Positions 43,675 to 56,650 are shown, numbered from the stretch's first letter. The stretch: DNA of 64,000 nt from Protula sp. h YS-2021 (GCA_949752745.1 OX457028.1:6258095-6322094); one strand, 5' to 3'. A program made the numbers and translations. Notes: generated by a model not told the origin, from the sequence alone.

Positions 43675-44346
43675 TGGTCTATTGAACAGTCTGATAATTA
43701 CATACATAGTTAGACTAATTATGCTGACATAGCAATTACATAGTCCTCACATAGTCATATAGCCATATGATGTCACATAATGTCTCATGATGCAACAGAG
43801 TCATATAAAGTCACATAATGTCACATAGTCACATAATCTCCCTGAGTCACATAATGTCACATGATGTCACAGAGTCACATAATCTCACATAAAGTCACAT
43901 AATGTCACATAATGTCACATGATGTTACATAGTCACATAAAGTCACATAATGTCACATAATGTCACATGATGTTACATAGTCACAAAAAAGTAAAAAAAC
44001 AAAGTAGGTTGGGTTAAAAATTGAAGATTTAGCGGACACTACCAGCGGATAAAACGGAACGGGGTTAGCGGACAAACCAGGACGAGCGGACACTTTGGAA
44101 CAGGTAAAGCGGACATTATGGAACGAGCGGATACTTTGGAACAGGTTTAGCGGACATTATGGAACGAGCGGATACTTTGGAACAGGGTTAGCGGACACTT
44201 TGGAACGAGCGGATACTTTGGAACGGGGTTAGCGGACATTTTGGAACGAGCGGATACTTTGGAACGGGGTTAGCGGACATTTTGGAACAGCTTGTAATTA
44301 GCGGACATTTCGGTACAGCGGACAAAACAGAACGGAACAATCGTGT

Positions 44347-44664
44347 CACAATGGATTCTTTTGGACACAAAGTGAGAAATAAGATCATTCTTCAAAAGTC
44401 AAGTTTAACAATTCAAAAAGAATATTTGCAATGGTGTTAATTTGATATTATTTATCTAAAATAAGTGTTTCCAATGACATAGGTTCTCAAGTATTGTCAC
44501 TTCTCACAGAACGATGAGTGATATACGACTAATTTTGAAGTATATTTCCATAAAACTGAAATTAGGATGAAATATAAATAAATGTGACCTTTTACATGCA
44601 AAGCTCTTGACCTCTACGGTATCAAAGTCTATCGAACAACGCGCCAGGTATTTTTATGCTGACG
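44347..44664. other. spacer right of foldback element
   Basis: Nothing recognisable. Confidence 0.5.
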
Positions 44665-45300
44665 TTTATGCTACCCGTTCCGCCACCATCACCACCAACC
44701 TTATCACAACCAAACTCATCACCACTACCCTCATTATCACCACCCTCATCACCACGAACCTCACCACCCCTGCCTCATCACTACCACCCTCATCACCACC
44801 TACCTCATCACCAACCTTCATCACCAACACCCTCATTACCACCACCTCACCACCACCAACCTTCATCGCCAACACCGAATCACCACCACCCTCACCACCA
44901 CCACACTCATCTCACCACCAACCTCCTCCTCACCACCACCACCTCATCACCACCAACCTCATCACCACAACCTTTATCACCACCAACCTCGTCACCACAA
45001 CCCTTATTACCACCAGCCTCATCGACACCAACCTCATCACCACCACACTCATCTCACCACCAACCTCATCGGCACCACCCGAATCACCACCACCCTTGTA
45101 ACCACCAAACCCATCACCACCATACTCATCTCACCACCAACCTCATCGGCACCACCCTCATCACCACCATACTCATCTCACCACCAACCTCATCGCCACC
45201 ACCTTCATCACCACCACACTCATCTCACCACCAACCTCATCACAACCAAACTCATCTCCACCAGCCTTATCACTACAACTCTCACACCACCAACCTCTCA
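44665..45300 (+). repeat. cctcatcaccaccaac minisatellite
   Basis: About 630 bp of units such as catcaccaccaacct and actcatctcaccaccaac, with longer higher-order units (about 60 bp) toward the right. Thr/Pro/His-rich frames across it (44607-45101, 44656-45339) are artefacts. Confidence 0.9.
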
Positions 45301-45855
45301 ACTCGCCTCAGGGAAAAAAATACCGCCTGCAAATTTTAAACTGCATTTAAATCGAATTTGTTCCATTTTTTTCTTCAACGATTAGTTAAATCATACCTCA
45401 TGGAAAATGGTTTAAATCTAAAATAAAATTATTTAATAGACATCCAACCCAGCCAATAAATTAAAAGAAACAGAAGCATTATTCATTCTCATTTCAAATT
45501 CCAGCGTCCGAAGTGACCTTGGATGTTATTACTTAGCTGTTCTTAATTTGAAATGTTTTTCAAATATATCACAATCAATCTCGTGAAAACAGATTTTTCT
45601 ATACAACGGGAATTGTCATTATTTTGGCATATTTTGATGTTGTTAGCATGCATTACATATAATTAGTAAATATGATTGAGTATTTACATAATTCACAATA
45701 ATAAGTTAGATTGTAAAAGCGCTAATTAGACCAGAATCAAGTCATCAGCTACAAATCTAAGGCATTGTAGCTCATTTATAAACAAATTACATGTTGTAAA
45801 TGTTATGTATTAAATGTCAAGCAACGGATGTCTCCTTTACCACTCTGACGTTTAA

Positions 45856-45860
<5 letters not shown>
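45301..45860. other. gene-free AT-rich spacer
   Basis: Nothing recognisable. Confidence 0.5.
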
Positions 45861-45934
<74 letters not shown>

Positions 45935-45935
45935 A

Positions 45936-45977
<42 letters not shown>

Positions 45978-45993
45978 GTCTATCTCACTCTCT

Positions 45994-46084
<91 letters not shown>

Positions 46085-46142
46085 CTCTCTCTCTATCCAT
46101 ATATCGCACTGTCTTTCTTATTCTCCCCCTCACTTTCTCTCC

Positions 46143-46228
<86 letters not shown>

Positions 46229-46253
46229 GTCTATCTCACTCTCTTCCCTCTTA

Positions 46254-46335
<82 letters not shown>

Positions 46336-46393
46336 CTCTCTCTCTATCCATATATCGCACTGTCTTTCTTATTCTCCCCCTCACTTTCTCTCC

Positions 46394-46470
<77 letters not shown>

Positions 46471-46471
46471 G

Positions 46472-46511
<40 letters not shown>

Positions 46512-46555
46512 GTCTCACCCCCTCTCGCTCTCTTCCCTCTTACGCCCTCTCCCTA

Positions 46556-46595
<40 letters not shown>
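45861..46595 (+). repeat. compound (CT)n / (ATCT)n microsatellite
   Basis: Alternating CT and ATCT blocks run over 735 bp. A composite block (ATCT run, tctgtctatctcactctcttccct, CT run, tatccatatatcgcactgtc, then ccctcactttctctc, in that order) occurs at least twice at a period of about 250 bp. This indicates segmental duplication within the microsatellite. Confidence 0.95.
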
Positions 46596-46598
<3 letters not shown>

Positions 46599-46834
46599 TC
46601 ATATATTTCTAACGCAACCCACAAAGAATTCGTTTAAGGAATCAAGTATAATTTTGTTGCTAAATATAGCATTGATATTTTAACTATAACATAGTTTGCT
46701 TCAGTTTGTTTTTCCTCAATTCCAAGGCACAAATACGACAGAAAAGGCTTGAGACATACTGCTTCAGTTCCTAGGAACTATTTTATCAAATCTTTGATTT
46801 GAAACTTGCAATTACCCATCTGCCAGGAAGAAAA
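46596..46834. other. spacer between microsatellites
   Basis: Nothing recognisable. Confidence 0.5.
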
Positions 46835-47249
46835 CACGCACACACATACACGCATACACACGCACACACACATACACACACATACACACATACGGATTCA
46901 CACATATATACACACACGCATACACGCACACGCGCACACACACACATACATACACACAGACACACATACATACATACACACATACGGATTCACACACACA
47001 CACATACACACACGCACGCACACACATACACACACACGCTCGCACACGCACATAGACGCGCACACATATACACACATACACACATACGGATTCACACACA
47101 TACATACACACAGTCACACACACATCCCCACATTCGGATTCATACACACACATAAACGCCCACGCACGCACCCACACACATACACACGCATACACCCGCA
47201 CGCGCGCACACATACATACGCACACATACACACACATACACACTTACGG

Positions 47250-47320
<71 letters not shown>
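46835..47320 (+). repeat. (CA)n-rich array with interspersed atacggattcacacac
   Basis: Mostly cacaca and acatacac words. The motif catacggattcacaca (or a close variant) recurs at about 46888, 46982, 47083, 47129 and 47244, so part of the array grew by duplicating units of roughly 50-100 bp rather than by dinucleotide slippage alone. Confidence 0.92.
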
Positions 47321-47321
<1 letters not shown>

Positions 47322-48240
47322 CACACACTGCACAGCTCTTCTCTGATACAGGACTGTGGTATAGGACCACCATTGAAATTAACCCAAACGGATACCTAAT
47401 TCAGGAGGGGGAATTATTTTAAAAAACCTTTTAAAAAGGAAATGACAGGCGATGGCGGTACTTCGCAGAATCCGTAATCACAAAAAGTAACTTGCACAGT
47501 TCATAAATGCCGTTAACTGTTCCTTGGCAAACAAAACGTTTAAAAAGTTAATCAGTGATGTTTTACTTTCATTTTAAAATCAGTTTTTTTGGGCAATTCT
47601 TTAATTTTTATACTACAAATATCTAAATTATTAATAAGCCAATTTGTACTTACAAAGAAATGATAAGGAAACAACATAAAAATTCTTTAAAATGTATATA
47701 TTTTTAAATTTAATAAGTCATAGTCTGAGCTATTAAAAACTATATTTAAATATTATTCTGCCTGTTTTTATAGCTTCCTTGTGAATATGCTTCTAGTAAA
47801 AAACATATTTTTCTAATTCTCCATGGTTCTTCGCTATCGTTTCTTCATATATTTATTACGAGTCGATACGCCCTAAACTTTCAGTAAAAAATTATACATT
47901 CTTGTTTAACAGGTATTCCATTTGTTTTATACGCCTAGTGCGGGCTTCTCATAACGAAATGATAGAAATAAACGAAGGGTGTAGTTTTCTCCTGTACGTA
48001 TGGAACCTCGCCCCCTTTTAAGTATAGTTTCCAGACCTCAGTTCTTCCTCTGTTATCGCCTTGAAAAGAGGAGTCGAAAACTGCGTCAGTTACTGACAAA
48101 ACAAGTTAAAAAGTGTTCACATTTATTAGCTTGATAATAAAAACAGTTATTTTAAAACTCAAGCAGGACTAAATGAGCACCCACTACCAGTAGTGTAGCC
48201 CGCACTGCGTGCCCCCCCCCCCCCCCCCACCCAACTAAGC
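47321..48240. other. gene-free stretch
   Basis: A weak relative of the gttaactg MITE may lie at 47470-47560. A 17-base C run is at 48212-48228. No gene. Confidence 0.5.
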
Positions 48241-48590
48241 ATATGGAATGGCAAATTGTTTATTATAAACCAAACAAATTAAAACAAACATATCCCTGAA
48301 GTGAGCCATTTGCCAATAAATATATGCGATATTTTCTCTTTTTTCGCCTTCAGCATACGGACATCCGGCTTCAGGCAAAAACAACAAAAAACAATAACAT
48401 TCTGCACACCCCAAGGAACAAATTGTTAATTATAAACCAAACAAGTGAGTCAAAAATATCCCTGAAATGAGGTATACGTCAGTCTATATGTGTGGATTTT
48501 TTTTCCCTTCATCATACGGGCATCCGGCTTCAAGTAAAAACAAAAACAAAAAATAGTAACATTCTGTACATCACATGGAATGAAGTTTTT
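48241..48590 (+). repeat. 174-bp direct tandem duplication
   Basis: Two diverged units share aattgtt-attataaaccaaacaa, atatccctgaa, catacgg-catccggcttca and aaaaacaataacattctg in the same order. They start near 48241 and 48415. Confidence 0.75.
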
Positions 48591-49399
48591 CTATTATAGC
48601 AGTTTTTTTTTTAAAACAAACCAACGAAACCATGGCGACACTGAATTAGTTTCCAGACAAGCAGACATAGAGGGTTGAAGATTAAATCAATAAACAACAG
48701 ATTTTCAATGGCATACTTTTTTTTTTGCTCAAATATTCTACCAGTTGTGAACCAGTGAAGCAGTTAAAGTATAATTTACGTCATTAACTTTTAATTTTTT
48801 GAAATGGGAAGCCATTGTGAGGGATTTTATGATGAGTACTTCTACCATTTTAAACAAATCTCACTTGACTGTGAAAGCGTTCGCGTGCCGACTTGGCAGA
48901 TTGTAAAGTCATCAGGGTAAAAAAGAAAATCACAAACATTTTCATCAGTAAATGAACAGTGATAAAAAAGGGTTTTAAATAAAAGTAAGTGGTTTCGTTG
49001 AATTACACGCACACACCATTACAAAACAGCTCACCGCTTTTGCAATCGCTTGTAATAATTTAATAGTCTTTCAAATAAAAGAAAAAAAAAGTACCGGAGT
49101 ATGCACGATAAGAGATCAGATAACCAAGTGACTGGCGCATGGCCTATAAATTATTCCTGGTAATTGCAAAAAATGGCAAATTACAAATACACAACCCGTG
49201 ACGTCAGCTTGATAGATGAGACCACCCCCGATGAGCGATAATTCTCCAATCTGCAATGAGTTATAATAGACATCCCCCTTTTATGAAGTACCAACTGGTT
49301 TATGTGGAGAACATCGCCCCGCGCCCCCGGGGGGGGGGAGGGACGCCTGATATCATATGTGTTACCATGCGCGTCCAAAACACGCGGAGAAAGAGGGGA
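48591..49399. other. gene-free stretch
   Basis: No gene. A GC-rich palindromic cgcgcccccgggggggg lies at 49319-49336. Confidence 0.5.
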
Positions 49400-49620
49400 A
49401 TATTGAGGCCAGATGCGGTCAGCGCTGAGTGCCAATTTCGTTAAAATAACTGGGGGCAATTTTCCTTCAGTTCGACGTGCTTCTCATAAAAAGGGGGTAA
49501 TTTTTAGGCCAGACGCGGTGAACGCTGAGTGCCAATTTCGTTAAAATAACTTGGGGTAGTTGTCCTTCAGGACTCTTCCCATAAAAAGGGGGTAAATGTT
49601 GAGCTTTTTTTTTTTCTTTC
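49400..49620 (+). repeat. 100-bp direct tandem duplication
   Basis: Units starting aggccaga-gcggt at 49406 and 49506 share gctgagtgccaatttcgtta and end with cataaaaagggggtaa. Confidence 0.85.
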
Positions 49621-49969
49621 AGTAAGAGGTCCTTTTGAAGGCTATGAATATGCATGGCAACCAGTTGGTATAGTAGCCCCCCCCCCTCCCGCCCATCCCC
49701 ACCTCCCGACCCCCTACCCGTCCCAACTCTTTTTCCAATTATTTATCATTTATTTCTTTAATTAAATATTTCTGTCCATTTTCGTTTTTTCTTTCTTTGT
49801 TTGTGTGTGTGTTTATTTTTTTAAGATAACACAATTATACAAGAGACAAGCTTGTTGAAAAAATAAACCTGGTGACAAGAAATGTTTGATAAAAACTATA
49901 TTTTGATAGGCACATGTCTCTGAGCCATACCAAAATCATGTCGCTGTCATTACTTTAATGTTTTAATAC

Positions 49970-50190
49970 CCTCCCCATCCCCCCTCCCCAACCCCTCCCC
50001 ACACCCCCTCCCCACACTCTCCTCCCCACTCCCTCCCCACACCCCCTCCCCACCCCCCTCCCCACACTCCCCTCCACACCCCCTCCCCACACTCTCCTCC
50101 CCACTCTCCTCCCCACCCCCTCCCCACACCCCCTCCCCACACTCTCCTCCCCACCCCCTCCCCACACACCCCCTCCCCCTTCCCCAACAC
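49970..50190 (+). repeat. C-rich minisatellite (ccctccccacac)
   Basis: About 220 bp of ccctccccac words mixed with actctcctccccac. Minus-strand Gly/Glu/Val/Trp-rich frames are artefacts. Confidence 0.9.
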
Positions 50191-50719
50191 CCAAACCGCT
50201 TCCTCTCCTACCCGTCTGGCCTTACACACAAAAACAAAAGTTCTATATTTAGAACTGAAAAGGGGGAGCGATACAGGGTATTTTTTTATTTGCTGTTTTG
50301 CTAGGCATGTCGTCTGTCTCCAAGTTATTACATAGTGATAATATGACATGTAATTACAAATACCACACTACAAAGGAGGGACCCCTTGTTCTGCCACGCA
50401 CGGTCTTACGCCGCTTTCATAACTTATAATATTTGATTTAAAAACATGCATAAACAATAATACATATAGCGACATCTTCGTGTGAACTTCAGCCCTCCCC
50501 CTCCCCCTCCCCCCGCCCCCAGTCCCTCAACTCTATGTCTTCTGTTGAACGGCTTTTGCCCTTTTAAATTTTGTCACTTCTATGTGTTTGGGACAAACCA
50601 TTTGTGACAGAAAATTCTGTGCCGAATAGAAAAACACAAACCCAGTTTAAGGACATTTTTGGGATTTTGTCGCGGTTTTTATCCAGTTCAGGGACGACTA
50701 AAAATCATACCTTTTTGTC
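50191..50719. other. gene-free stretch
   Basis: No gene. A short C-rich tract is at 50490-50522. Confidence 0.5.
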
Positions 50720-51425
50720 AGAATATAAGTGGATATATCTGCCCTATATGCACACATGTTTCGTTGCTGTCAATGCCAATACTCGTTGCTATGGGAACAT
50801 TTTGTGTCGGGTGTTGGGGGAGGGGGGGGGGGGGCTGAGACCCTGAGCGCAGTTCATATTTTGTTCCTCCAGACAGTTGGCTGTGCAAAACCATCCCCGA
50901 TGATTTCATAGAATCTATGTGAGATTATGTTTCAAACAGGTTTGGTAAAGGCATAGAAGGCATGATCACATTTTTAACGTGGCAAGTCAAAGACTTGCGA
51001 AGAGCATATTGAAGTTGTACGGGGCCAATGTTTCGGAGCTTTTATTTTTTCTTTTTACTTTTCCGTCATTTTATCTTTACTACTCCTCTGACGATACTGG
51101 CGCAGGGACTAGCAAATGTAGCACCAGTATTTCTCCCATATGTAGTACTTGATCCGAAGTTGTGCACCTTGGTTTTTTTCGCCTTTGTTTTGATTTTTCC
51201 TCAAACACAACGTGAAAGGGCTGCAGCAGCATATGCACAATCCTCTCACATCTGCCAAATGCCACGCTGTGCATTACACAAATGATCTGTGCTTTATTTA
51301 TTTATTTGTATATGCGCTGCGTATGGTGAAATGCTTGTGCTGGTTTTATAAAAAAAAAACGACGCGAAAATGCCAAATCTTACTTTTTTTCAACTATTTT
51401 AACTACACTGCATGTTACATCAAGT
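50720..51425 (+). repeat. repeat family D, copy 1 (inverted partner 61695-63160)
   Basis: Landmarks are cacatgtttcgttgctgtc, agaatctatgtgagattatg, tttcaaacaggtttgg, caaagacttgcgaagag, tttcgcctttgttttgattt and ttttaactacactgcatgtt. They recur in reverse complement and in order at 63150 down to 61700. This copy is the empty site for the transposon at 61845-62605: its uninterrupted gtgctttatttatttat spans the equivalent insertion point. Confidence 0.82.
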
Positions 51426-51477
51426 ATGTGGAGTGGGGGTGGGGTCGGGTGGATTTGAGGGGGGGTGGGGGTGGGGT

Positions 51478-52190
51478 GACAAGGTAATACAGGATGCTGA
51501 AGTCAAGTGAAGCAGTACATGTGCCTTCTGCTGCAAAGTGGGCTTGGGGTTTAAAGAACGCCGGTGAGCAGTCTGCAGAATTCAAAAACCGAAGCACAAA
51601 GTTCTAGTAGCACTGCAACACAGAGTACTAGCAGCACTGCAGCACAAATTCCTGGCAGCACTACAGCACTGCAGCACAAAGTCCTAGCAGCACTGTAGGG
51701 CAAAGTTCGGCTTTAGTGTCTTATGATTAGTAGAAAAGATAAGGATAAAAGATAAGATGAGACCCTAAACTGTCACGCAGTAACTGTTGTTTAGACCAAA
51801 CCGTTACTGCGTGCATATAATCTTAATCCTTAATCCGCAGTGACGCGTTTGTTTTGTGCCGTTAATGCGCTTTTCTTTTGCGTTCAAAATCTGATTTTTT
51901 TTTTTCAAACAACCCCTTCGAGCTGTAATAGCAAGGTACGACTATGTACTTGAAAAAATAAAAAAATATTTTCTCAACAAATTTGTTTGGTCCGGGTTTT
52001 CCATTTAAATGGTAATAAGTAGTTCGTTGACCAGTAGGTCGATAGCCCGGTGACCACTAGCCCGGTGACTAGTAGCCCGGTGACCACTAGCCCGGTGACT
52101 AGTAGCCCGGTGACTAGTAGTCCGGTGACTAGTAGCCCGGTGACTAGTAGCCCGGTGACCATTAGTCCGTTGGAAATGTACTGAATTATA
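51478..52190 (+). repeat. repeat family E, copy 1 (inverted partner 58320-58985)
   Basis: One end is a gcactgcagcacaaagtcctagca array (51601-51700). The other is a 15-bp gtgactagtagcccg array (52035-52165). Between them is unique sequence with gtcacgcagtaactgttgtt, ttcgagctgtaatagcaag and ccgggttttccatttaaatgg. All parts recur inverted in copy 2. Confidence 0.85.
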
Positions 52191-53624
52191 CGTCTCAGAA
52201 TGATAATTGTAAAACCAGTACCGACATCGGGTATTTACGGGTATTGTTTGCCATCCGCTGAATATCATAAATAAATAAATAAAACAGTCAACATCAGGTC
52301 CTACGTATGAATAAAGCAGTCACTGTAAATATCAGGTGCACTTTTGCAGATTTATAGCGAATATCAGTTTGTATGTTTTGTAAACTTTTCGAAATATTAC
52401 GCTGAATACTTTTGAAAACATAAAGATTTCAATTTTCTGTTGCGGTTTTACTTTGCACGAGTAACAACAACGCCCCTTCTCTCAGCCCTCCAACCCCCCC
52501 CCCCCCCCCCGTCCTTTCTCCATCCTCCCCTCCCCCCTCATCCCCTTGATGCTTCCGGCGTGTGTGGTAGTAGTCTTATATTTATTGCTTCATTTACAGT
52601 TTTTGATCATGCAACTACTTTCCGCGAAGCTGTATGGTGATCTCTATATCTTTTTAAATCAAACCATTACTGTGGTCATTTTGTGCCAATGAGTGTACGT
52701 TCCGCTACTCTGCATCAGACTCGGTCTAGTTAAACAAACGAATAGCGAGTTGTATTGTTTTTGTCTCAAATGCATTGGAAGTGACTGAGGGACAGAATTC
52801 GGCTGAATTGAACTCACCAGGGGGGAGGGCGGGGGAAGGGGGAAGAGGGTAGGGTGGTGGGCATCCAGCTATCTGACCTGAACATGGGCGTGGTTGAACA
52901 ACATTAAAGGGTATTCAATTATTCAATGGGTTAGAGTAAAGGGTAGATCACCGCGAAACATGAATAGCTCGGATGCTTCGTGAGTGAGCTGCATCGTATT
53001 GTTTTGTGCATGACTATCTAAATGATGGCGATAGTTTGTCAAACCCATTTTCTATTATGCTACCCTCGAGTGGTTACTTCCTACCTGTCAAATCAAAAGC
53101 CGACTTAGGTTTGGATATTTATGTATTGATATAAAACAAATGAGCCGTGTTATTGTCAAGTGTAATGTATGAACGCGAATTTCTTTATAAAAAAAAATGA
53201 AAATCGATGCTGTTGGTTTTTCATGTATGATCAGCCATTTTGAAACCCCATTTTCTGTCCTTTGTGAGATAGAGGAGGAGGGGGTGAGGGGGGGGTGGGG
53301 GTGTAATATTTGTGATGTGGTTATTTTGCCATCAGTTTTAGTTTGATTTATCTGTTTGCTTATCGATCTTGCAAACTTTTCATCTCTTACCGCAAGTCTT
53401 CTTCTTTTCTCTTCATTGATCTCTTTCCAGGTTGATTTTTTGAACTCCCTCACCCCCTAACCCCAACACCCCCCCTAACTCCAACTTGACTGAAGAAAGC
53501 CTAAAAATTACAAGTTTTTTATTATTTACTCCAAAACCTGAAATGTCGAGATTAAGCTGAAATTTTAAATTTAAAAAAAAATGTTTAAATGTGATTTCAG
53601 AACAAATATGAAAAACGTGAGCGT
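52191..53624. other. gene-free stretch
   Basis: No gene. A 17-base C run is at 52494-52510 and a G-rich tract at 52818-52860. A 121-codon minus frame at 53088-53453 has no recognisable domain. Confidence 0.5.
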
Positions 53625-54100
53625 GGCGGATGAATCCTGGAGCTTCTGTGATTGGAGGATGAATCCTGGAGCTTCTATGATTGGAGGATCCTGGAGATTC
53701 TATGAATGGAGGATGGATCCTGGAGCTTCTATGATTGGAGGATGGATCCTGGAGCTTCTATGATTGGAGGATGGATCTTGGGACATCTATGAATGGACAA
53801 TAGATCCTGGAGCTTCTATGATTGGAGGATGGATCCTGGAGCTTCTATGATTGGAGGATGGATCCTGGAGCATCTGTGATTGCAGGATGGTTCCTGGAGC
53901 TTCTATGATTGGAGGATAGATTCTGGAGCATCTGTGATTGGAGGATGGATCCTGGAGCTTTTATGGTTGGAGGATGGATCCCAGAGCTTCTATGATTGGA
54001 GGATGGATCCTGGAGCTTCTATGATTGGAGGATGGATCCTGGAGCTTCTATGGTTGGAGGATGGATCCTGGGACATCTAGGATTGGTTGACGGATCCTGG
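53625..54100 (+). repeat. 29-bp minisatellite (ggatcctggagcttctatg)
   Basis: About 16 units of ggatcctggagcttctatg plus attggaggat, with variants gggacatctatg and gagcatctgtg. Frames over it repeat W-S-F-Y-D-W and are not genes. Confidence 0.92.
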
Positions 54101-56650
54101 TGTAAGGAACAATAACAGTTTCTACGATTTACTGTCTCTTTACGGTCCCAGACCTTTGTTTTTTCATAACAGATTGCACACCCAGCTTTAAAAATAAAAT
54201 TAAAAAGTATTTTCGGACATTTTACTCTGTAAAATAGTCTCTTTAGTGCCCACTGAAGTGGTGTAAATAAAGAATCAAGTCATGCAACAAGTTTTTTTTT
54301 AAATGTGGCATGGAAGAGCTAAGTTTTACAACTTACAGGGGCATTCTTGGGTAGGACTACCCGGTGTATAAAAGACCACCTCACAAACAATGCCCCCTCA
54401 CAAACAAGACCACCTTACAAACAAGATCACTTCACAAACAACGCCACTTTTCAATGGATCTATTCTAGGAGCCTATCATTATGAAGAATCGCACAATTAG
54501 GACCACTATGGAAATAGGAGCACTGTGGAAATGGAAATACTGCTGAGAGAGAGAAGCATTGTGGGGTAAAATGACAACTCTGAAAATAGCACCGCTATGG
54601 AACTAGGATCACTGTGGAAGTAGGACCACTGTGGGGAAATAGGAGCACTTTAGAGGCGTCCCATTGGCGGTTGGATTTCGGAGAACCTGCTATACTGCCG
54701 TGCCTGCGCCGGGTGATTCGTGTTCACGAATCGCGTGTCAGAGTGCCTTTCGAAGCACTTCAACTATCAAATTACAAGCACCCCCAAATACTTTCAAAGA
54801 GTTATAATGAGTTTGTAAACCTTTTTTTGGCATTAAAAAAAATACCTAAGATAGTTGTTGATGACTAAATTAGGGTTGGAAAATGACGGCAATTATGCAT
54901 TTAAAATCCAAGTAAAAATATTCAGTACTAAAAGCTACTTTCCTAATCTCAAGCAATTTAGATTTGAATTAATAACGCTTTCTAAAAAGGAATAAAAGAG
55001 ACTTGACTATCGGTGTAAGCAGTCTTATTCAGACCTTAGTAGCCTGGAGTATTTCTAATGAAATAATCTCAGAGTATATTTAAGTTGTTTTCAGAACTGT
55101 TTAGGATTTTTCTACCACCCAAGTTCAACCAGACTCGCAGACTAAATTAACAGAAATTGAAGAGTAGAAAATGAAGTTGAAAAATGATCGAAATGCATAA
55201 TAGCTTTCAATTATGCTTAATGTCTTCAGACCGCGTGCTATGTAGTTTTAAGATTTGTGGGAAGGAATCATCTCGGCTTCTGTACTGAGGGAAAGCTAAA
55301 CAAAAATTGTTTTGAAGAATTTAACAGAAGGGTAATTCTAAATGCCTCCTCAGTGCTTCTTTTTGGGGGAGATCAGAAGGGGGTCTTTGCAACTTGGCAG
55401 CAATTAATGCAATTCATTGACAAAAGGTGAACTGGTTTCGCCCCCCAGGGTATTAACCCGTTTCTATAGGGGAAATAGTAAAAACATAGCGTTGCCCTTT
55501 GCCCCACCTCTGACCGTTCTTGACACATAATGACAGAGCTGCCACCACCCCGCCACCCGCGGGCAATAGGGCTCAAATCATAAACTATAATTTCTATGTG
55601 AAAAGACATACATGAAAATATAAAGGGGGAGGGAGGGAGGAAGTGAAGGGGGCAGATAAAGTGTGTCCTGCTTACATAGAGAACGGTATTCTCTGTTAAA
55701 CGGTATCTATTATCGCCTCCAAATCACGTCACTTTTCGCGCTTTCCAAAATATCAAAGTTATTCAAGCTTTCAAACTTGTCAATTTTGGGGCTGATAGAG
55801 AGATTTGCGCTTGTGGATTAGCACAAAAGATAACAATGTCCCTGGACATGGCGTTGTCGTGCTCTAGTGGTTATTATATGAATGAATGACGTCAGCAGCA
55901 CTATTCATTGAGAAAAGAAGCTAACGGTAGAATTGGCGCGATAAACTTCTAATTTTAGAATCATTTTTAAGCATTTGTTTACGTGTACAAAAACAGTGGC
56001 TCTGCCTAATGACTGGAATCAGGGTTTGTTAAAATATTGACAGCCGTGACCACTTCCCCAGACAACCCTAATCACATCCACCTTCTGACGTCATCTGACC
56101 TGCGCCCCTCCCCACCGACCTAGAGAACATACGGAGATCATGGAGCATCTGGATCTTGTCTTAGCTTCCCTTGAGGGTACTTTTTTTATTTGTTATGTCT
56201 CAATGTATTTGTGTTTTACTTGCACTGTCTTGTCCTCTGTACTTAAATATTTTGGCATGTGCCGCATTCCCCCTCACTCCCACACACCACCCACGCTCCA
56301 CCCCATCTCCCAACCCCACCCCACCCCCATGTAACTACTGTCTGTCCTTCCCACCCCCAGCCTTGGCACCACATATCTCCAACTTTCTACCTATCGTTCT
56401 CCTTAAACTTCAGCGAAAAGATGTGTGCTATTTTTAGCATCGGGGTCGCAGAAAGTCAAGGTGGCAATTATTTTGAGTTGTTCCATAAAATCTCATCCTG
56501 GCTCACGTACAACTTTTCGAGCACTCCAACTTGCCTGTCATTTTTGTACCAGCTTTCTTGCAATTTTACCTCAAATACTATTTGAATGAAAGACAGTGAT
56601 GCCCTAAGGTTTCATAAAAGAAGTTTCCTGGAGCTTGGTGTCTCACTCTA
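54101..56650. other. gene-free stretch with short degenerate repeats
   Basis: Degenerate cctcacaaacaagaccac units lie at 54380-54445 and ataggagcactgtgga units at 54505-54650. C-rich spots are at 55441-55450 and 56265-56335. The 84-108-codon frames show no domain. No gene supported. Confidence 0.5.

Larger units (their letters stand above)
42121..44338. mobile_element. 2.2-kb foldback (palindromic) transposon with perfect 8-bp TSD
   Basis: Nearly the whole element is one inverted repeat, with two arms of about 1.1 kb around a loop of about 60 bp near 43256-43315. The ends are gttccgttctgttttgtc and its exact inverse, flanked by aatcgtgt at 42113-42120 and 44339-44346. From outside in, each arm has gttccaaagtgtccgct motifs, then a long tatgtgacatta array (42425-42800 and 43735-43985), a tRNA-Thr-like sequence, then unique sequence. 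Arms differ by scattered substitutions and small indels only. No protein-coding frame is present, so mobilisation must be in trans. It could extrude as a cruciform and should be prone to rearrangement. Confidence 0.92.

Noticed and set aside
44607..45339. Thr/Pro/His-rich frames of 164 and 227 codons
   Set aside because: Translation of the catcaccaccaac minisatellite.
45800..46612. 270-codon Ser/Leu frame
   Set aside because: Translation of CT/ATCT microsatellite.
46806..47399. 197-codon His/Thr frame and Cys/Val frames on the minus strand
   Set aside because: Translation of a CA-rich array.
47470..47560. Third copy of the gttaactg MITE
   Set aside because: Only the internal ttaactg-tcctt-gcaa-aaagttaa part resembles it and no clear inverted ends are visible, so I did not list it as an element.
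49950..50349. Gly/Trp/Glu-rich minus-strand frames
   Set aside because: C-rich minisatellite read on the opposite strand.
54614..54868. 84-codon frame after the ataggagcactgtgga repeats
   Set aside because: No domain, no conserved neighbour, and it begins inside a repeat.
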